Assembly (NCBI GenBank): GCA_032988165.1
Contig: JANTQF010000125.1
Span: 33,217-97,216, forward strand
Direction of reading: 5' to 3'
Source of the DNA: Emmonsiellopsis sp. PD_33
Lineage: Eukaryota > Ascomycota > Eurotiomycetes > Onygenales > Ajellomycetaceae
Length of the DNA: 64,000 nucleotides
The position numbers and the translations under genes were made by a program. Shown one piece after another: positions 35,223 to 47,714 of this stretch. Position 1 is the first letter of the stretch, and every line of letters starts with the position of its first letter. The notes below the pieces were generated by a model that saw only the letters and a list, made by a program, of their open reading frames with translations, had not been told where the DNA came from and ran no database searches.

Positions 35223-36977
35223 CTCATATCAGAAAAGAAATTAAAAGGAGTATTTTATATCTAAAAGGGCCAGACAAGCAATTTAATATTCTTTAGCCTG
35301 AAGGTACTGGTCTGAAGGCACTGCAGAAGAAAAAAGGAAAAGTAAAAGAAAAAGATAAATACTCTCTCTATATAAATACTATAGATACCTCAGAATAACC
35401 TACTTCTAACTGCTACTCTATATCTTCTAACTGATAGGATGCACCTCTTCCTTCTTCACCCCTATCTATCTTATTATTAGCTTATATATTAGTATTATCT
35501 GAAGGGATTTTATACTTATTATCTTCTTTAGTAGCTCCTTCATCTTCTAAAGCTCCTCTTTCTGCTCCTCTAACTCCTTTGCAATCTAGTACAATAGGGC
35601 AGCACACTTCAAACCCATCAAGGTAAGTGTGGAGGTAGTTTGCTCTTCAGTAGGTATCTCCTTTCTAATGTAGATTTCTACATTAAAGGTGAACTGATGA
35701 TAGAAGGTCTTAAAATACTCCTAAATATCATGCTCTGCACAGCTGAGATCTATCAGCTTCTGCATTTTTTATAGCTTCTGAAGGAACTTTATTAGTACCT
35801 ATAATTTTATTAGGAATTATGTCACAACTAAATAGTATTATAGTAGGAAAAGGATATGTTACTTACAGGGTTACAATGTGTGTTATTCTTGTAGTAGTAC
35901 TTATAGTTGTTATACTGTGACTACTTAACATACATTACCTTCTAGTCATAATGGAAAAGCTTAGTACAGTGCAGGCAGAAGACTCAACTTGTGTAATACT
36001 CCTTTATAAAGGTCTCAGCTTCAGGCTCTTTAGAGAGGTCAGCTTCAGATTCAGAGAACTCAGAAGACTCTAAAGAGAGATTTAGCTCTTGCTGATTAAC
36101 CTTCTCATTTTCATCTTCATTCTCATCTTTCTTCTCTGCTTCTTCTAACTCTACAGAATTCTTTACCTCTGTCTCAGACCACTTAAGAAGGCTTTTCATT
36201 CAGAAAGCTCTATTATAATGATTCTATGTCAGAGAAGAATATAGAAAGCCACTGATAACTCTATTAATACTAGCTACTAATAATGGATTGTCATCAGACT
36301 ATATAATGATTAACTACTTATTACTACTGACTTGAAACTATAATACTTACATTATATATATTAGAGTTAAGGACCTCTTAGATGACTTCCTCAGAGTCTT
36401 CCTTCTTCTTCTTCTTCTTCTCAATATTCTCTCTCTGATAGTACTAGGGCTATTTCAGTGACCCTGTAGCATGCACAGGCTCTGAATTGGAATCAGAGGC
36501 CCTATTTACAGAGATGACAACAAATAGAGGTACTATTTTGTATTAAATTCTATCTCTCTCTTCTAATATTATGATAGACTTACTGGTAGTAATAAGTAAG
36601 GAGGGCCAGCAGAGTCTCTTAAACTTGTATTTTGATGATAGAGGCACAAAATGAATGTGAATATAGCTTTTTGATCTATTTTCTCTATTAGTCTTTACTC
36701 TGTTCTTTATAGTGTGTTTTTCTCTTGTTTTCACACTCATTCTGGTATTTTTGAGATGGATTTTGAACTTATCAGAGCACATTATAGGATGGTTGCTGAG
36801 AGGAAGTTTCTGTGCAAAAAATACTCATTTATATTCCTTTAACTTGCTTATTCCTTATCACTATGATAACTCTATGTGAATTTAATATTCATCTTGCAAC
36901 ACTTCAACCCCTCTGTTGCCCCCCTATTTCTCACATGACCAGAGTTTAGAGACTAAATCCTTTTAGAAGAAGGTAAT
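35223..36977 (-). pseudogene. Minus-strand coding region in the 3' part of element D
   Basis: On the minus strand, from ATG 36782 (MCSDKFKIHLKNTRMSVKT, Lys/Arg rich), open stretches with few stops lead to a Glu/Lys-rich part (REN-EKKKKKKEDSEE about 36440-36380). Next comes an acidic segment opening with MKSLLKWSETEVKNS (36199-35987), a Cys pair VFCLHCTKLFHYDQK (35985-35940), and a C-terminal helix-like stretch (QIAKELEEQKEELQKMKELL about 35600-35540) that looks like a coiled coil. Frames change between pieces, so introns or frameshifts are likely. There is no recognised family. It begins about 200 bases from D's 3' LTR and points back toward pol. Confidence 0.45.
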
Positions 36978-37437
36978 TATCATGCTTTTACACTAATGAT
37001 ATGTTATTCTGCCATCTAAATGTCCTACAACTACCTCATTAAACTTCATTATATATATTATCATATATCTCATTATAGAGTTCTATTCAGACCTAGTTGA
37101 AGCACAGCATTATAGATAGATTCAGCAGCTTTAGAGAGCTTCATATAGATAGTTACTAACCTCTCAGACTTGCTGGAGGTTAATAATTTATTTACCAATC
37201 TATCTAATATTTGAAAATCCTCTCACTTATTTACTTACATATTTTCTCTCTTATGATATCAAAATATCTACCTCCTCTAGTCTAATAAAGCTCCTATTAA
37301 TAAACTCTACCTCTCTAAGCTCTAAATAGTCTAACCTACTTATTAGCTTCTCATTCCTTTCAAGCATCAACTGATACAGTATTATCTTTATTCCTACTTT
37401 AGTAGTGCTATCACTTAGATATTGGAGTGTGCTTACA
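36978..37437 (+). repeat. 3' LTR of element D
   Basis: 460 bp, TATCATGC to CTTACA, matching 14341-14800 base for base apart from transitions. A purine tract AGAAGAAGG precedes it. The duplication CTTAT follows at 37438-37442. Confidence 0.92.
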
Positions 37438-37442
37438 CTTAT

Positions 37443-37904
37443 CATCTCATAATGATGATGATATTACATACATTAAAAATAATAAATTACATATAAATTT
37501 TTAAGAGGATAATAAAATACCTTCATATTAATCTTAGTAGTTAAATAGCAAATATACTCCTCATATCATTTTAGTAAATACAGACTTTTAGTAGATTTTT
37601 CTTAGTACTTATCCTTCTTCTTTTTAACCTTATTATTATTATTATTATTATCATTATTTTTATTTTTATTCTTCTCATTTTTATCCTCATTTTCATCATT
37701 ATTATCATCCTTCAGGATCTACATGATAAGCTATATAAAATCTCTGATTAACTAGATAGTAGACATTAGGATAGTAAAGATAGGAGTAAAATAGATTAGA
37801 ATGATAGAGAGTATAGAGGCAGATAAATAGCTAAGCATATAGAAAGAAATAATAATAGTAGAAAATAATATAGAAGTATATGCAAAAAGAGGATTATAGA
37901 AGAA
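37443..37904 (-). pseudogene. Element A resumed: 5' and middle part of its minus-strand ORF region
   Basis: After D's duplication, sequence homologous to B 33564-34015 resumes. The minus strand reads LKDDNNDENEDKNEKNKNKN and then KKKKDKY*EKSTKSLYLLK, the same protein as in B and C. The copy stops at about 37904, where element G begins. Confidence 0.65.
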
Positions 37905-38490
37905 TGTGGTTTTCAGAATCATATGACCAGTTCACATGATTATATGTAGCTTTATTACACTGCCCAGTGCTACTACATACTACACCCCTTTTCATACTAC
38001 AGTCTCACCTATTTCATTGTATATAATCACACAATCTTTTCCATAGCTTTCATACAATCAGACACCTTCAGAATCACATCTAATAGTATGTCTAAACACT
38101 GATCATTCATACAGTCAAGCAACATGGCTTTCCACTAATGAGATAGCTCATCATGCCACATCAGATGGTCCTACAAAATCACCCAAGATTCACCAGAAAA
38201 TATCCTTGCAAGATAGAATATGAATGCTATATAGCTAGATGCAAGATCATGCAACCTGACCCCAGACAAACAACATGGTCATACATAAGCAATAGTGACC
38301 TCAGTAATTTCTCAAGACAAGAGAGGGGTAGCTAGTAATTCCAGAGAAGGCTACACCCCCCATCACATAAATATAAAAGTCTCAAGAATATCCATCAGGA
38401 CAAGAGATAAAAGTAACACTCTCAAACCTTTCCTATTATCAATTCTCACCTGAAACTCTTCTCATATAACTCCAACTATGAACTCCACAA
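37905..38490 (+). repeat. 5' LTR of element G (right end uncertain)
   Basis: Starts TGTGGTTTTCAG. It contains ATATAAAA (38371-38378), a good TATA box, so the RNA start would be near 38405 and the LTR must extend past it. The right boundary cannot be fixed because the second copy is truncated. A 60-codon open stretch inside (38153-38335) has no coding look. Confidence 0.5.
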
Positions 38491-38529
38491 TGTAGAACAC
38501 CTTCTTAAGGGTATAAAATTAAAGCTCTA

Positions 38530-39300
38530 ATGACATTCAGCAACTCTCACCTAATCTACACAAGGTTGTGCAAAGAATGCTCAACCTGATCCTCTAAGAA
38601 CAATAGATAGAGGCCTATAATAGAGTCCTTCAGGTAATATTATAAGATCAGGAGATAGCTGTCAACCAGATGTAGAATACTATCTACCTTGAGAACACCC
38701 AAAGCTCTTCAGGTGAATAAGAAAGCTATCATCAAACTAGCAGATAAACTGCATAGAGTTCAGAACCTGAACAGCATTCTGAAAGGCAATCTCACAACAA
38801 TGCATCTTGTAAAGGTTAAATCTAAATTAATATTACATAAATAGATTGCCAACCTGCAACATCAAATACATGAATGCTCTTATAGCTCTTTTCTAACAAT
38901 TTAAAACACTAACATGCCTTTCATCTTCATCCCCAGCCTTAGTACATCAGTTAAACCTAACATTCCCCAGCACACATCACATGGAGGGGACAATTCTGAT
39001 GACAACCAGCCAGCCACAGGGTATATCAAGACCTCAGAAATGGAAAAACCTTCAATATATAATGAGAATCATACAAATAATACAGCAGCTTATTGAATCA
39101 CCAAAACAGAGGCACACTTCAGAAACAAGAGGAAGCTCACAGGGAAGAACTCTACAAGTCAGCAGAAGGCCTTTCAGGGAGCAGACCTACTTCATGGGAG
39201 CATTAAGAACTTATGGAAGAGCTTGAAGAAACTTTACTCAGATAACTCTATCACCCATTTCCTTCTAAAAACATGGAAAGACTTTACATGATGAGTAGTT
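38530..39300 (+). pseudogene. Element G Gag remnant
   Basis: A mostly open frame with a few stops reads a helical N-terminal part (KLADKLHRVQNLNSILKGNL about 38736-38795), a hydrophilic linker after MPFIFIPSL (38914), then the start of a capsid-like domain (LTGKNS...DLLHGSIKNLW...SDNSITHFLLKTW, 39133-39285). The capsid end, zinc knuckle, protease, RT, RNase H and the first half of integrase are missing: the frame runs directly into integrase near 39290-39310. Confidence 0.55.
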
Positions 39301-39307
39301 ATAAACT

Positions 39308-40095
39308 TTGAGGAATCTAACAGACAACAGGGTAAATCTAGTAGGAGGAGATGTCAGGCACTTTATGGTGCAACTGCAGATAAAGCACTACATGACAATG
39401 CCTTATCACCCACATACTAATAGAAAGGTAGAGAGACTGAATGAGATTCTGAATCAGATACTAACAAAATATCTTATAGAGAAGCTAATAAGATTATGGG
39501 ATAAGTATCTTTTGCAAACACTTTTCATAATATAGGTTCATTAATACTCAGTCACAAAGTACTTATCATTCTATCTTTTGTACAGCCTACAACCTCACAT
39601 CCCAGAGGATGCATCTGATTTAATGGGGGAGGATCCAGCAATAGATAACATCAAGTTAAGAATAAAGATCATTATAAATACACAGGCTCAGGTAAACAAG
39701 TTGCTACTCAATCATGCAATCCATTCAAAAAGAATTAGAGATTCTCTTATAATAAAGAGTAGCATCAAGGAAGGATAATGAATTCTCATTTAAAATAAGG
39801 AATCTAAAAAATTTCAGTCAAGATGATTTGAATCATATCAGGTAATAAAAGCTTACCCACTTGACACATACATACTTAAGGAACTAGAGGGCCAAGTCCT
39901 ACAACATCTCATTAATAGCTCACAACTGGTAGAGGCTGAAATAAACAATCCTGAGGAATTATAATTATTCATAGTAATTTTATTCACACTAAAGAAAAAG
40001 AGCATTATAATTAAGAAGCTCTTAAAAGTCAGAAAAATTATTAATATATATAAATCAGACAACATCACTTATTCAGAACTTTCAACTATCATATA
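39308..40095 (+). pseudogene. Element G integrase, C-terminal half
   Basis: LTDNRVNLVGGDVRHFM and YMTMPYHPHTNRKVERLNEI (39308-39450) are the D-x-E core end of a Ty3/Gypsy integrase, with TDN and the Glu of KVERLN in place. It continues with LQPHIPEDASDL (39581 on) and a C-terminal RNKESKKFQSRWFGSYQVIKAYPLGTY-type strand (about 39795-39880). The frame is shared between 39308 and 39778 and broken by a few stops. No chromodomain is clear. Confidence 0.8.
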
Positions 40096-40739
40096 AAAGA
40101 AATGGGAGGCCTTAGAAGCTGCAGAATACCTACACAAACTAATAAGTAATAAAATAATAGTAGGCTGTATGATCCTCAGACACTGCTAATACTAGAGGAG
40201 AGATTAGAAAAAATAAAAAGAAAAATATAATCAACTTGCACATGAGTTAAATTATAGAAAATAGGATCTAAAGAGGAATTCAACTGTCTATATTAGTTCA
40301 TCCACAGAATTAATAGAGGATGAATCTTTAGAAGTATCAGCAGACATACTAAATTAAGCTGATGAAGCTTAAAAGAACATCTGAGAGTCAGATAAAATTA
40401 ACTTTCTAGAATCATTTATTATAATAATTTAAACTAGTAGAGTTATATAATAATATAATTATGCAGGGCAGAAGATAGACATGCAAATATATACTCTCTA
40501 CTAAATCTAGTCATTTTACTATTATTTTATTTCTATAATTTCCTTTATATGGGTGTGGCATTCTTTTCAAATGGTTAGTAGAAGTTGCATGAGTTGGAAA
40601 GAGGAAACTGAAAAATATGATCTTATATTTTTAGACTATGAGATTATAGGAGCTATTTCCCAGAAATCTAACTACATGCATGAAAAATAAATAAGGATTT
40701 TGAAATTATAAGAAAAATTTTTTTTTTTTTTCTTTTTCA
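40096..40739. other. Element G non-coding stretch with a T14 run
   Basis: No gene seen. T14 stands at 40718-40731, then TCTTTTTCATTTTTT. On the minus strand this is a poly(A)-like run just downstream of the minus-strand gene that follows, consistent with its 3' end. Confidence 0.5.
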
Positions 40740-41945
40740 TTTTTTAGTGAGAAGTGAGGCTGCATGAGCCTAGAGCTTAGAGGCCTCAAAAATCTCATAA
40801 TAGTACTTAAGTGTATAAATAACATTCTTCATCTCAGTCAGAATGTAGGTGACCTCCTGCACATTAGTAGTAGGTAGATACTCAGACAGGACAACATACT
40901 TATTTTATAAAGTCCCACAGGAGGACATCACAACAATAGGCAAGAAGATTAGAGAAGGTAGCATGGAGATTAGAAAGGTAGCAGACTTACAGTAGAGCTC
41001 TGTAAGAGAACTTAGTTCATTTATATAAGAGTAGAAGATAGAGTGTAGAACTAGAGAAAGTAGAGAGTATACTAAAGTAATAGAAATAGATGAGTCTGAG
41101 TTAGTAGTAATATTATTCTTTCTAAGAATGAATATTATAGTTGAGGTCATAGAGACAGACATTGTAGCAGGCTGTATAGGCAGAGAAGTAGAGGTTTCAA
41201 TCTCATATAGCTCAGGTAAGATCTTATAATTATAAGAGCAGTCTATACTGTGTTAATTCACATGATTAGGTTTTCTTGGGAAAAAAAACTCATAATATAA
41301 CTTATAATGTTTCACTTGCAAGTTCTACAAGCAGCAAGTACAGATAAAAGCCCTCTTACAATCAAGTAGAGGAAGAATGTACAGCTTGAATAGGCTAAGA
41401 CCCTTACTGTAGCATTCATATAGAATGTCTATTTTCTTACTGTAATAATACATTAAAACCACATCAGAGTTTGAGCTACCATCATTGAATAGTTTTCATT
41501 GTAGAATGAGATCCTATATGAGAATTTATTACAGTAGATATAAGCACTGAGGCCTATATGACTTCTATAGAGGATTTATAAGGAACTAAAGGTTGATGAA
41601 GAAACCCTACTTTCTTATAAGATCATTATAGAGAAAAATAGTCTCTCACATGAATTTTCTATCAGTATACATATAATTCTATAAACTAGATTTCTCCTCA
41701 AATTTGTAGGGCTCTTTCTTGAACAGCAAGAGATTAGCATGATTATAGAAGTTTTAATAAACCCACACAGCATTCAGGCAATCTAGAAAATAGATGATAG
41801 GGTAGTATATCCAGTGATGCTAGTAATCAGAATTAGGAGTAAGAGATGAGAAAGAGCTCATATAAGAGAGTAGGTAGGGCTCAGACCACTCATTCACAAA
41901 ATACTTTCTAATAAGACTGGAGATCTCTATTATGGGGTAAGAGAT
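40740..41945 (-). pseudogene. Element G minus-strand gene, 3' part
   Basis: Continuation of the gene that starts at 62732, cut by copy C. The minus strand reads YPIIEISSLIRKYFVNEWSE (41931-41872), YFLDCLNAVWVY, LLLFKKEPYKFEEKSSL, then a Cys cluster CKRAFICTCCL (about 41365-41330). An open 85-codon Ser/Leu-rich part follows (41162-40908), and a helix-like end reads QEVTYILTEMKNVIYTLKYYY (about 40860-40800). No known family is recognised. Its layout (Cys cluster, then a Ser-rich part, then a coiled-coil-like end) resembles the D minus-strand region in outline only. Confidence 0.45.
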
Positions 41946-42263
41946 GTAATGTGCAAAGGAGACCATGTGTCACACATAGATCAACTGTGCCCTTAGACCT
42001 CAGATCTCAGACCTTGGGCCCAGCAGTGTGCCTGACAGTGTGCCTGGCAATGCACACATGGTGCACACTTAGTAGCTAGCTATTGATATATATGCTGTGT
42101 AGGTTTCTTATGAAAAGAACCAGTAAACAGTTCTATTACTATATGACCTCTACATTTAAAATATACATACATTTTTACCTGTCTATTCCCATCACACTGT
42201 TCAATAACTCATAGTCCATCTTTTCAAATCAAAAAGTCTTTATATTCAACACTGGACATTACA
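41946..42263 (+). repeat. 5' LTR of element C
   Basis: 318 bp, TGTAATGTG to CATTACA. The TATA block is conserved and AGTAAACAG is present. The segment after it, GTTCTATTTACTCACCCC, is the decayed form of the primer-binding segment of copy B. Confidence 0.92.
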
Positions 42264-45200
42264 GTTCTATTTACTCACCCCTGAGTGAATAGTCCATCAG
42301 AAATAGATGAATAACAACAAGATAACTTATGGAAAGACTATAAATAACTATAGGGAAACCTCTCAAGTGCATACTGACCCCTCTGTGCAGCAAGGAACCA
42401 GCAATGATGAATTATGACTCAAATCTCTATAGGATCCTCTGCAGGAATCTGACTGCAAATCAACTGCAGGTAATGAAGGGTTAGATGATGAAGATCCACA
42501 TCTACCTGCTATGCAGCTACATGCAATTAAAGAACACATTAAAGAGCTATAGATGCAATGGAAAATCCAAAAGGCAGAGTATATGATGAAGGCATTGAAG
42601 GACTAGCTAGTACAAGATGAATTAATGAATTAAGAGGTAGCTGTACTAATTGTGCAGGAGAAGATCATAGCTCAAAATCAAACCTTGAAAAGATCTTACA
42701 CAGAAATGACCTAGTTACCCTACTGAACCACCTATTCAAAGGTTGATATATTCTTCAAATATCAAGAAAAAAGCATGTTAGAGCTTGAAGATTTCATCAT
42801 CTAAACTGAAATAGAATTTAAATGCAATGAAGACTACTACACTGTTAAAAAACACTACATCCAGGATATTACACAGAAGCTTGCTATGGAATCTCTCCAC
42901 TAATGAAATACTTTCTATAAAAATTATAAAGTAAATCCAGAAAATCTATCATTCATCTAGAAAAACCTCTATGCATAGTTACAACTATATCTTATGAATC
43001 TGAATGTACTCTAATGATAATTAACTAAGAGATATATAGACATACAATAATGGAACAATCAATCCATTCAAGATTTTACTAAGTATCTTCTCAACCTGAA
43101 GAAACATCTATCCTATAAGATTCAGAAGGAACAGTGCAGTTCTAACCTGATGAACCACTACTAAAAGGAAATCCAGATTCATATGCATCTAATGAAGAGA
43201 GACCTTAAGAATTATAAAGAGATACTAGCATTTCTATGCAAGATGAAGCAGTATTGTAAGGACTAAAAACTATTCTCATTCAAGCAGGAAATCACTGTAA
43301 ATCTACTGTGTAAGAAGAAGTTCTTTGATTCCTAGATGAAAATGAAGTCTAAAAGGGAAAAATCCCTAAATTGCATACTTAGAGGTTAATCCTTGCAACC
43401 CAAGTTCACTTCTCACCTCAAGTGCTCTTACTGTGATAAATCAGGCTATATTCCTGATGATTACTGGGAACTTCATCCCAAAAAGTGCATGAAGAAGTGT
43501 GAGTCAAAAAACTAGATCTCTCAGTGCTGAGCACTACTATAGTGCTGAGAGTAGATGAGATGGGACAGAGATACAGCAAAGAAGTAATGACAATCAAGAT
43601 ATAGCTAGAAACCCCTCAAGGGTTAGTCATTACCTGGGCACTTATTAACTTAAATATAGAAGCAAATTTTATCAGCTAAAAATAAATAAAAGCATACTTT
43701 GGAAAAGGCAGTGAAGATCCATGCTGGATCAGTACAATTAATAGATATCAGATCATGGCCTATAACTAATATGAGGTGTATACATGTATAATTGACAATG
43801 AGGGATTCTCTTACAACTAGAGCTTTCATTTTGAAGTAGTGGATATGAAAGACTATGATGTCATCCTGAGATTCTCCTGGCTCAAGGCTGTGGATCCCAA
43901 TATTTAATGGTTAAAATCACACTGAACATACTATATATTATATATTGATAATGTTAAGATCATTATCATGAAATAGATAGATGCAGCAGTTAGAATTGAA
44001 TATATAGCTTATGTTATTTACTTATATCAACTGAAAGGAAATGAACTGATTGCTCTGTTCAATGTAGTTCTAGATGAGGAGTTAGTAATACTAGAAGCCT
44101 ATCATAAATATAAAGATGTTTTCTTAGAAGCTGTAGCAGGATTGCTCTCAAAGTATGTATAATATAATCATTCAATTAATTTAATACTTGAAAAAAAACC
44201 TTCCTACTGACTGATCTACAACCTCTCCATCAAAGAACTAGAGGTGCTGCACAAATACCTGGAATCTAGTCTGAAAAAAGGATGAATATGCCTGTCAAAA
44301 AGTCCTGCAGGTGTACTAATATTTTTTGTCCCAAAAAAAGATGGAACTATGTACCTTTATGTAGACTACTGTGAGCTTAATACTATCAGTATAAAGAACT
44401 AATATCCTCTCTCCTTAATTAGTAAAATGATTGACAGGCTGGCCAGTATAAAGATCTACTTACAGTTAGATCTCTATGATGCATATCACCAACTATACAT
44501 ATATAAAGATAATAAGTGGAAAATAGCTTTCTGAATGCACTATAACCATTTTGAATACTAAGTAGTCCTCTTTGAACTCACAAACATACTAGTAATATTT
44601 CAATTCTATATCAATAAGACTCTGAGTAATCTCCTAGATATCTGCTGCATTGTCTACCTGGATGACATTATTATCTACTTGAACTTAGAGGAAGAGTACT
44701 GCAAGCATGTGCATATGATGCTGAAATGCCTGCACACCTACAAATTATATGTGAAGCTTAGTAAATATGCATTTCATATGGATTGCATTAATTTCCTTGG
44801 CTTTGTGATCAGCATGAATGGTATTGAGATGGAATAGAGCCAGATTAATACTATTTTTTCCTGACTGGAACCTAAGTACATCTGTGACATTCAGATATTT
44901 CTAGGATTTGTGAATTTTTATTGCCATTTTATAGATAGATTCACAGTAAAAGTACAGCCCTTATCTATGCTCACAAAGAGTGCAATATGGAAAGACTAGA
45001 ATTAAAAGATGATCCTTCTTGATGCTAATGCATAGAAAGCTTTTCAAGAGCTGAAAAGTATATTCATAAAGATTCTGATCCTTATGCACTTTAATTCAGA
45101 TTAGAAACTCTAGATGGAGTCAGATATATTAGGTTTTGCACTGGATGCAATCCTCTCAACCTACAATATTTCATGATAATAATGGAATTAATTAGATATC

Positions 45201-47337
45201 AGATATAATGAATGAAAATACTCTCTACATTCAACTTTACCATTAAGTATCATCTAGGGATGAAGAATCTCACAGATGTGCCTAGTTATCATCCTAACTA
45301 TGAAAAGAATGCTCCAAGGTGAATATTATTACTAATAATTCAAGAAAAGCTTCTTCAAGGAATGTTTTAAATACTGGATATAGATGTACAGACACAGCTG
45401 GAAGACCTCAGTCAGCAAATAATTAATATGATAGTACATTTAAAACTACTAAATGACAAGGAAAATGCAATTTGTATTGGTGCACTTACTTCCTATACAT
45501 ATCAAAATGTGTGCATAGATGAGAGACATATTATCAGCAATATAGAAAGACTAGCTTATCTGGTGTTGCAGATATTAGTTAATATGATCATGAAATTTAA
45601 TATAGCCTATGAATTCTCTCTCACTGAACTCATTATGAAATTCCTGCACTGCATGTAAGCTCAGAATGCTGAGTATGCTAAGATGTGTAGGAGAATGAAA
45701 ATAGGTAAAATAGATGAGACTAAGTACTTAAACTGGATAATTAATTAAAATGATCTACTTCATTACAAAAGTTGTATTTCTATCCTCATAGATCAAGCAA
45801 TAAGGGATGAGATTATGAAATTAAATCATAATGATCCTCAAGAGAGATATTTTAGTGTTAAGTGTACTCTTAAGTGCATTTAGAGGAAATACTTTTGATG
45901 TGGTATGATAATAGATATTTAAGAATATATATGCACCTGTAATATCTGTTAACAGGTTAAAATACACTATCACAAGAAATATAGTTAATTAGAATCACTT
46001 CCTATTCCCACCTCTTCTTTTGAAATGATGATAATGGATTTCATTATCAAACTCCTACTATTCAAGTAGAATAGCAAGGTCTATGATTCAATCATAGTAT
46101 TTATAAATAAATTAATCAAGTATGTAGTTTACAAATCAGTTAATAAAGGTATAAATACACTAGAGCTTGTAAACCTGATATTTGACATCTTCACCAGATT
46201 TTTTGATTACCCATACCATTGAGTAATAAACTATACTGGGATATTCAGCTCCAGTAAATACTAGTTAATACTTTACTACCTCCTGAAAGTATGCTAACAG
46301 TTAATGACTGCATTCCACCCTCAAATAGATGATCAAACTAAGAGGCAGAATCAGATACTCAAGTACTACCTGTATATCTACTGCAACTTCTATTAGGATA
46401 ACTGGGCTAGGTAATTACTACTAGCACAGTTCTCCTATAACATCTCTATGCATAGTATCCTCAAGACATCCCCTGCAGAAGTGCTGATGAGTTTTTAACC
46501 TGAACTACATCTTAATATTAAACTAGACATTAATATAGAGAGAGGAGAAGTGTAGAAGGCAACAGAACATGTGCACCATATAGAAGAAATATGAAATGAC
46601 CTGTAAGAATCTCTTCTAAAGACTTAGAAAATATAGAAGAAATACTATGATCAGCATCACAAGGAGAAGTATTTTACAGTTGAGGACTAAATCATATTAT
46701 ACTCAAAAAATATTAGTATATTATACTTAAGTCTAAAGCTAAACCATCATCAACTTGGCCCTTTTAAAATCATTAATAAGTGGGGGAAACAGGCATACAA
46801 ACTGAAACTTATACTACAATATAAAGATATATACTCCATTTTTCATGTTTTATTACTTGAACTGTATCATGTGCAGCACAGTAAAATCCTGGAGGCTGAA
46901 TTAATGATGATAGATGGAGTCAAGAAGTTTGAGATTAAAGAGATTCTAGAGAAGTATAACTATTTTAATAGCTAGTAGTATCTTGTGCACTGGAAAAATA
47001 TGATAGAGGCAGAGAATTCCTGGGAGAATGCAGAAAACCTTGAGAATGTGCAGAACCTAATTGATAAATTCAATGCACAGTTTAATCACAAGGTGATGAA
47101 ACTGAAGCACTATTAACCCAAGTAATAACTAATCTGCATATAGAAAGAGGAGAAGAGGAAGGACAAGTTCCTGAAAATCAAATCTCATTATTTCATACTA
47201 ATATTAAAAGCCCTAAGGGGCACAGCAAACAAAAAACAAACTGAAAAATACCAGAGAAAAACTGGAGCACACACCACATCTAACCTAGGGGGGCAGGCTA
47301 TTTTCATCAAAGTCAGAATCAACTAAGTACATCAAGA
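42264..47337 (+). pseudogene. Element C Gag-Pol
   Basis: Gag about 42370-43520 has a zinc knuckle decayed to CSYCDKSGYIPDDYWELHP (43424 on). RT about 44200-44980 keeps YLDD at 44655-44666. RNase H is cut short: after GFALDAIL the sequence jumps near 45158 to what is base 23249 in copy B. The integrase zinc region is about 45840-45990, the core about 46030-46330, and the chromodomain about 46920-47060 (FEIKEILEKYNY...NSWENAENLENV). Stops throughout. Confidence 0.87.
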
Positions 47338-47451
47338 TGTAGGCTGTAGGCTGCCTCCAATCTCCTGATCAGGCTTAGTGCAAACATGTGGTCACACAGT
47401 AGATAGATCTCTTGCTAGCTAGGCAATACAAGAGTCTTCAGCCTTCCCACA
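47338..47451 (+). repeat. 5' LTR of Copia element I
   Basis: 114 bp, short for an LTR. It differs from the 3' LTR by about ten substitutions, nearly all transitions. Confidence 0.94.
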
Positions 47452-47464
47452 GGTTATAGCCCAG
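47452..47464 (+). promoter_or_regulatory. Primer-binding site of element I, half-tRNA type
   Basis: GGTTATAGCCCAG directly follows the LTR. It is complementary to the anticodon-arm part of eukaryotic initiator methionine tRNA (CTGGGCTCATAACC), with one base missing. Drosophila copia uses that internal site, priming from a tRNA fragment cut in the anticodon loop. Confidence 0.6.
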
Positions 47465-47714
47465 TATACATTTTTTCATTGGAAAATACTGTGAAAATGA
47501 CTGGAAGGTTCATACAACCTGGATATCTCTTATATTTCACTATCTGATATTCAATTCCACAAAATTCACACATCCTTACACCTCAAATTGCATGAGAAAA
47601 TTTTTTTTTTTTTTTCAGAGGAATTTTCATCCAAATCAGCCTCTTTACCCCCAACCTATTTTTTGGAGACTACATCATTAATCAACTTGATTAAGTGTCA
47701 TAAAGATGCACAGC

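Larger units (their letters stand above)
14341..37437 (+). mobile_element. Chromovirus D, inserted in A and split by B
   Basis: Bounded by two 460-bp LTRs (14341-14800 and 36978-37437) and a perfect 5-bp duplication CTTAT (14336-14340 and 37438-37442). Gag-pol is at 14872-19734. Copy B sits at 19856-35217 between duplicated GTTGA. D's 3' region then continues at 35223-36977 and includes minus-strand coding potential. Without B and its Helitron, D is about 7.7 kb. Confidence 0.92.
8558..37904 (+). mobile_element. Family A chromovirus copy A (host of D and G)
   Basis: 5' LTR 8558-8861, gag-pol 8862-14340, then interrupted by element D (14341-37437, duplication CTTAT) and resuming at 37443-37904, where it aligns with B from 33564 and C from 60410. 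It is interrupted again at 37905 by element G, and its 3' LTR is not in the window. It is the most degraded family A copy, with few long open stretches, which agrees with its being the oldest host. Extent beyond 37904 is inferred. Confidence 0.85.

Noticed and set aside
38153..38335. A 60-codon open frame in the leader of G
   Set aside because: It lies within the LTR, upstream of the TATA box, and has no motif.
40718..40731. T14 run read as the poly(A) tail of a LINE or SINE inserted on the minus strand
   Set aside because: No target duplication or reverse transcriptase was found with it, and the adjoining minus-strand gene is better explained as part of element G between integrase and 3' LTR.
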